The notes under the pieces: model-generated
Seen by the model: the letters and a program-made list of their open reading frames with translations, nothing else
Database searches by the model: none
Told to the model about the DNA's origin: nothing
Shown here: positions 60,758 to 64,000 of the stretch, in pieces
How positions within the stretch are numbered: the first letter of the stretch is position 1
Layout: each line of letters starts with the position of its first letter
Made by a program: the position numbers and the translations under genes
From: Paenibacillus sp. 32352
GTDB taxonomy: Bacteria > Bacillota > Bacilli > Paenibacillales > NBRC-103111
Length of the DNA: 64,000 nt
Direction: 5' to 3'
NCBI RefSeq assembly: GCF_002042965.1
Contig: NZ_MZNT01000001.1
Coordinates: 806,001-870,000, forward strand

Positions 60758-61582
60758 TTAAAAAAGGGTAGCTCGTTTAATATATTCCGAAGGGCTTATG
60801 CCCTTATTTTTTTTGAATATGCGGCTGAAATAGAATGGATCGCTGAAGCCCACTTTAGCCGTGACCTCACTAATAGTGCAGCCCTTTTCCAACAAGAACT
60901 GGGCTTCGTCAATACGAATCGAATTGAGATACTCTATGGGCGTCATTCCCATGATGCGGCGAAAAGATTGGCCGAAATAAGAAGGCGTTAATCCTGCAAG
61001 CTCTGATAGAGCGCTGAGCGTGAGCTTTTGATGATAGTGAGTTTCCATATATTTAATGACATGTTGAATCCGCTCTTTGTATTTATGACTTTCTGTATTG
61101 AGAGAATAAACTTGAAATAGCTCATCCAGGATTTTCATGAAGTGGCTTCTGCAGGCTAGCATTCTGTGATCTATGCCATTGCCCCAAGCAAGGGAAAGAT
61201 CCATGAATAGCCGAACGAAGCGGTCAAAATTATCGGGGACAGTGTAGGTATCAAAGGGGAGTTTGGGCACATCGTATGACCTGGTCTGAGATCCTTCAGG
61301 AATGACGGCCGTTAGCACGAAGTTCCCTCCCATACACCGGAGATAGTTCGTTCGGGATGTTTCGTAACCAAATTCCTCATTGGTGGGATGATAGACAAGC
61401 ATCCCGGGCGACAGCCTTGTTTCTTTCCCGTTTGTCCATGCGGCTCCTTCCCCTTCCACAATCAGCATCAAATTGTGAAAATTGCGTTTTCCTACGGGAA
61501 CGCACCAGGATTTATGGGTATGCCGATCTACAATATGATACAGGGTAGGCACTAAAAATGGATACTCCGGCAATGAATCCAT
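60758..61582 (-). CDS. AraC family regulator with N-terminal cupin domain
   Basis: The 274-aa product starts at ATG 61582 behind GGAGG. The N-terminal half is a cupin-like sensor ('WCVPVGKRNFHNLMLIVEGEG', 'LSPGMLVYHPTNEEFGY'); the C-terminal ~100 residues carry the AraC helix-turn-helix pair ('LTLSALSELAGLTPSYFGQSF', 'VTAKVGFSDPFYFSRIFKKNKG'). It is divergent from the active GH31 gene, its probable target, and convergent with the GH31-AraC gene, only 7 bp apart. A single locus therefore has two AraC-type regulators with very different sensor domains. Confidence 0.85.
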   Translation of the reverse strand: MDSLPEYPFLVPTLYHIVDRHTHKSWCVPVGKRNFHNLMLIVEGEGAAWTNGKETRLSPGMLVYHPTNEEFGYETSRTNYLRCMGGNFVLTAVIPEGSQTRSYDVPKLPFDTYTVPDNFDRFVRLFMDLSLAWGNGIDHRMLACRSHFMKILDELFQVYSLNTESHKYKERIQHVIKYMETHYHQKLTLSALSELAGLTPSYFGQSFRRIMGMTPIEYLNSIRIDEAQFLLEKGCTISEVTAKVGFSDPFYFSRIFKKNKGISPSEYIKRATLF

Positions 61583-61737
61583 ACGATCCTCCGTTCACTT
61601 AATTGAGATCATGTAACCTGAACCAAATTATAACAAAGAACGAGAAATTGTACAGGTGACTAAGAAATGCTGCATGTTCAATTCATGAAAACTCAGTAGA
61701 ATGGAGGCATAACCCCAGAGAGAAGGATGGTAAGGTA

Positions 61738-63993
61738 ATGAATTCATCTGTGACCCTCCGTGTAGAGAGCGGAGGCTTCGTGCGAGTTGAAGTTATTGGC
61801 GAATGGACATTCCGGATTCAGCTCTCTAGAGACGGGCAATTTAAAGATGCTGCATTATTGAAATATGGCATTGTTCGGGGAAACTGGCCGAAAGTGCGGT
61901 TTGAGCTGCAAGAGACGGGTGACGGATGGCAGATACGAACAAGCGGTGCTCAGCTGTCAGTAAGCAAATACGACGGACGGATCGTATTGAAGGATGCCAA
62001 AGGACAGATTCTTCTGCGGGAAGCTGTCCCGGGACAAGCAAACGGCCCGGCTGGCTTGAGGGCAGAATTTGAGCTTAGCGATGAGGAACGATTGTATGGG
62101 CTTGGAGATGAATCAAGAGAAGGAATTCAAAAGCGCGGCCATAGGGCTAAGATGTGGGTGAAAAATGTAGATTGCTATGCACCGATACCTTATGTGATGA
62201 GCAGCAGAGGGTGGGCGTTTTTCTTCAATACGACCTGGAGGCATTTCTTCGATCTAGGTTATACCAACAAAGAGAGATGGAGCGTGTTCGCCAAACGCGG
62301 AGAGCTGGATTACTATTTAATCGCCGGGGAGAGCTTGCCCCAGTTAATTAACCGGTTTACGGACATCACAGGAAAACCTCATGTGCTTCCCATTTGGGCA
62401 TACGGTCTAACCTTTGTATGTAACGAACAGGCGGATGCAAAACAAATGCTGGACGATGCATTGAATTTTCGCAGAGAAGGGATCCCCTGTGACCTGATCG
62501 GTTTGGAACCGGGGTGGATGGCGCGGCATTACGATTATTCTACAAAGAAAACATGGCATCCGGAACGTTTTTACATTCCGCCCTGGGCGCCAACGGGGCC
62601 TCAAAATTTCACAGGGGCACTTGAACGTCTAGGCTTTAAACTAAGTCTGTGGCTATGCAGCGATTATGATGTGACACATCATGAGGAAAGGGAGCGTGAA
62701 GGAAGCGAGCAAGAGCTTAATCAAGGTGAACCCCTATATCACCCGGAGGATTTTGAGCAGGATCTTCGCGCCCATACACCAATCTATATGGATCAGATTA
62801 CAAACAAAGAAGAGCCTTGGTTTCAACATCTCAAGAAATTCGTCGATCAGGGTGTTTCCGCTTTTAAAATGGATGGGGCCCGTCAAGTGAATGAGCACCC
62901 GGACAGGAAATGGGCGAACGGGATGGATGATGAGGAAATGCATAATTTGTACCCAACCATCTTAAATAAGCAGATGCATCAAGGCTACTCGGAGCATACT
63001 GGGCGCAGGTCGATGATCTATAGCTCGGGAGGGTATACGGGAATACAGCAATTTGCTGCAACTTGGGCCGGTGATACGGGCGGTGGTCCCAAGCCGCTGA
63101 TCTCCTTGTTAAACCATGGTCTGTCAGGCCATTCCAACACCAGCTGTGATATGGACGTATTTACACCGGAGGGGATCCATTTCGGATTTCTTCAGCCATG
63201 GTCTCAAGTTAATAGCTGGGCTTATTGGCGCCAGCCCTGGCTCCTTGGGGAGAGATTGCTCCCCATATTCAAAGATTACGCCAGGCTTCGATACAGGCTA
63301 ATTCCTTATATATATTCAGCCGCACACAATGCGGCCCTAACGGGGATGCCGATCCTTCGTGCAATGCCGCTCGTATTGAATGAAGAACCCCAAATAGATC
63401 ATTTAGTAAATCAATATATGTTGGGGGAGCATTTACTGGTAGGTGCATTTACTAATCATATGTATTTACCAAAAGGGAAATGGTGGGATTTTTGGTCGGG
63501 AAGAACCTGGGAAGGCGGCCGGGAGGTCGTTGTCGGATTTCCAGTACACCGTGGAGGACCGCTGTTGGTTAAGGGGGGAGCGATTATTCCCACATGGTCG
63601 GAAAGGGACTACATCGGACAGAAGTCCGCACAAGAAATACACCTGCAGGTCTATACCGGCGGGAGCAGCAGCTTTGTCTTATACGAAGATGACGGTGTTA
63701 GCTATCAATATAAAGAAGGGAAGATAGCTGTAACCGAATTTCTTAGTCAGACCAGAGGCAACGAATTTGTATTAACCATTGGTGTACGCCGGGGAAGCTA
63801 TGATGGAATGCCCGCACATCGATCTTATAAGGTATCCATTTTGGCGGAGGCATGCCCGCTGTCCGTTACCATCGATGGAAATCACGCAGGAGGAGAAGTG
63901 TGGACCTATGACAAACAAGCAAAGTGTATCCAGATCCAAGACCTCCCGGATTCTCTTGAAGATGCAAGCAGAGAAATCATTATTCGGTTTTAA
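61738..63993 (+). CDS. GH31 family alpha-glycosidase
   Basis: The 751-aa product has an N-terminal beta-sandwich, a barrel from ~200 to 560 and C-terminal beta domains, as in GH31 alpha-glucosidases and alpha-xylosidases. Nucleophile Asp379 is in 'FKMDGA' and acid/base Asp446 in 'WAGDTGG'. There is no signal peptide, so it acts in the cytoplasm on imported oligosaccharides. The substrate is not clear from sequence; near xylan genes an alpha-xylosidase is possible, but this branch ('GLEPGWM' motif) also contains uncharacterised enzymes. The start is ATG 61738 with an AAGGA-type ribosome site. Compared with the dead paralogue at 57787 it lacks the linker and AraC domain and has a ~20-residue longer insertion near residue 330. 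The frame ends 7 bases before the window edge. Confidence 0.88.
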   Translation: MNSSVTLRVESGGFVRVEVIGEWTFRIQLSRDGQFKDAALLKYGIVRGNWPKVRFELQETGDGWQIRTSGAQLSVSKYDGRIVLKDAKGQILLREAVPGQANGPAGLRAEFELSDEERLYGLGDESREGIQKRGHRAKMWVKNVDCYAPIPYVMSSRGWAFFFNTTWRHFFDLGYTNKERWSVFAKRGELDYYLIAGESLPQLINRFTDITGKPHVLPIWAYGLTFVCNEQADAKQMLDDALNFRREGIPCDLIGLEPGWMARHYDYSTKKTWHPERFYIPPWAPTGPQNFTGALERLGFKLSLWLCSDYDVTHHEEREREGSEQELNQGEPLYHPEDFEQDLRAHTPIYMDQITNKEEPWFQHLKKFVDQGVSAFKMDGARQVNEHPDRKWANGMDDEEMHNLYPTILNKQMHQGYSEHTGRRSMIYSSGGYTGIQQFAATWAGDTGGGPKPLISLLNHGLSGHSNTSCDMDVFTPEGIHFGFLQPWSQVNSWAYWRQPWLLGERLLPIFKDYARLRYRLIPYIYSAAHNAALTGMPILRAMPLVLNEEPQIDHLVNQYMLGEHLLVGAFTNHMYLPKGKWWDFWSGRTWEGGREVVVGFPVHRGGPLLVKGGAIIPTWSERDYIGQKSAQEIHLQVYTGGSSSFVLYEDDGVSYQYKEGKIAVTEFLSQTRGNEFVLTIGVRRGSYDGMPAHRSYKVSILAEACPLSVTIDGNHAGGEVWTYDKQAKCIQIQDLPDSLEDASREIIIRF

Positions 63994-64000
63994 TTAGTAA

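Noticed and set aside
1-64000. tRNA, rRNA, integrase or attachment sites marking a genomic island
   Set aside because: None was recognised; the accessory character rests only on gene content and on the AT-rich pair at 6052-6943.

Overview
The window looks like chromosome of a Paenibacillus-type Firmicute. Pointers are strong AGGAGG ribosome sites, YesM/YesN-type two-component genes, AraC regulators with cupin domains, S-layer-homology (SLH) anchors, a YheC/YheD spore-coat-type ATP-grasp protein, a liaGFSR-like envelope-stress operon and many CcpA-type cre sites. Most of it is an arabinoxylan/arabinan-use region.

Layout. 1-2602 is the 3' part of a large secreted Fn3/F5-8C protein. 2603-7581 is background: a YheC/D-like gene, a threonine-synthase-like gene divergent from panD, two AT-rich unknown genes and a 53-codon small gene. 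7582-11485 holds a sugar-binding lipoprotein gene, two AraC genes and a deleted relic of a second sugar-binding lipoprotein. 11726-17118 is a sensor operon: YesM-type kinase, YesN-type regulator and two sugar-binding lipoproteins. 17362-22270 is a YtfQRT-YjfF-type furanose ABC transporter operon ending in a small HPr/Crh-like gene without the phosphorylatable His. A 279-bp MITE-like inverted repeat and a long leader follow (22271-23312).

23313-50211 is the centre of the window. It encodes five secreted enzymes: GH43, GH30, GH43+CBM6, a GH127/GH146-type beta-L-arabinofuranosidase, and a 2507-residue GH30+GH10 protein. All five end in a cohesin - FIVAR - dockerin cassette. Interleaved are three proteins with an N-terminal cohesin-like domain and three C-terminal SLH repeats. 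I infer a wall-anchored, cellulosome-like complex in which each enzyme carries both halves of the docking pair. Four of the five cassettes are nearly identical in DNA; the fifth is diverged and its dockerin has lost its first calcium loop. The intact GH30 has a carbohydrate-binding module inserted into its catalytic barrel, and a scrambled relic of such a gene lies at 40486-40797.

50641-55604 is liaG-liaF-liaS-liaR plus a membrane-anchored alpha/beta hydrolase; a shared palindrome (CTAAGACC / GGTCTTAG) lies before the operon and before the hydrolase gene. 55826-63993 holds a Tat-exported beta-helix protein with a C1q/TNF-like C-terminus, a GH31-like protein that has lost both catalytic aspartates and is fused to an AraC DNA-binding domain, an AraC/cupin regulator, and an intact GH31 paralogue.

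Working model (inference): surface complexes trim arabinoxylan, the lipoprotein-kinase system senses released sugars, the YtfQ-type transporter imports arabinofuranose-like sugars, and CcpA (cre sites) plus possibly the Crh-like protein give catabolite control. The GH31-AraC fusion is best read as a dead enzyme reused as a sugar sensor. No tRNA, rRNA, CRISPR array or complete insertion sequence was seen.
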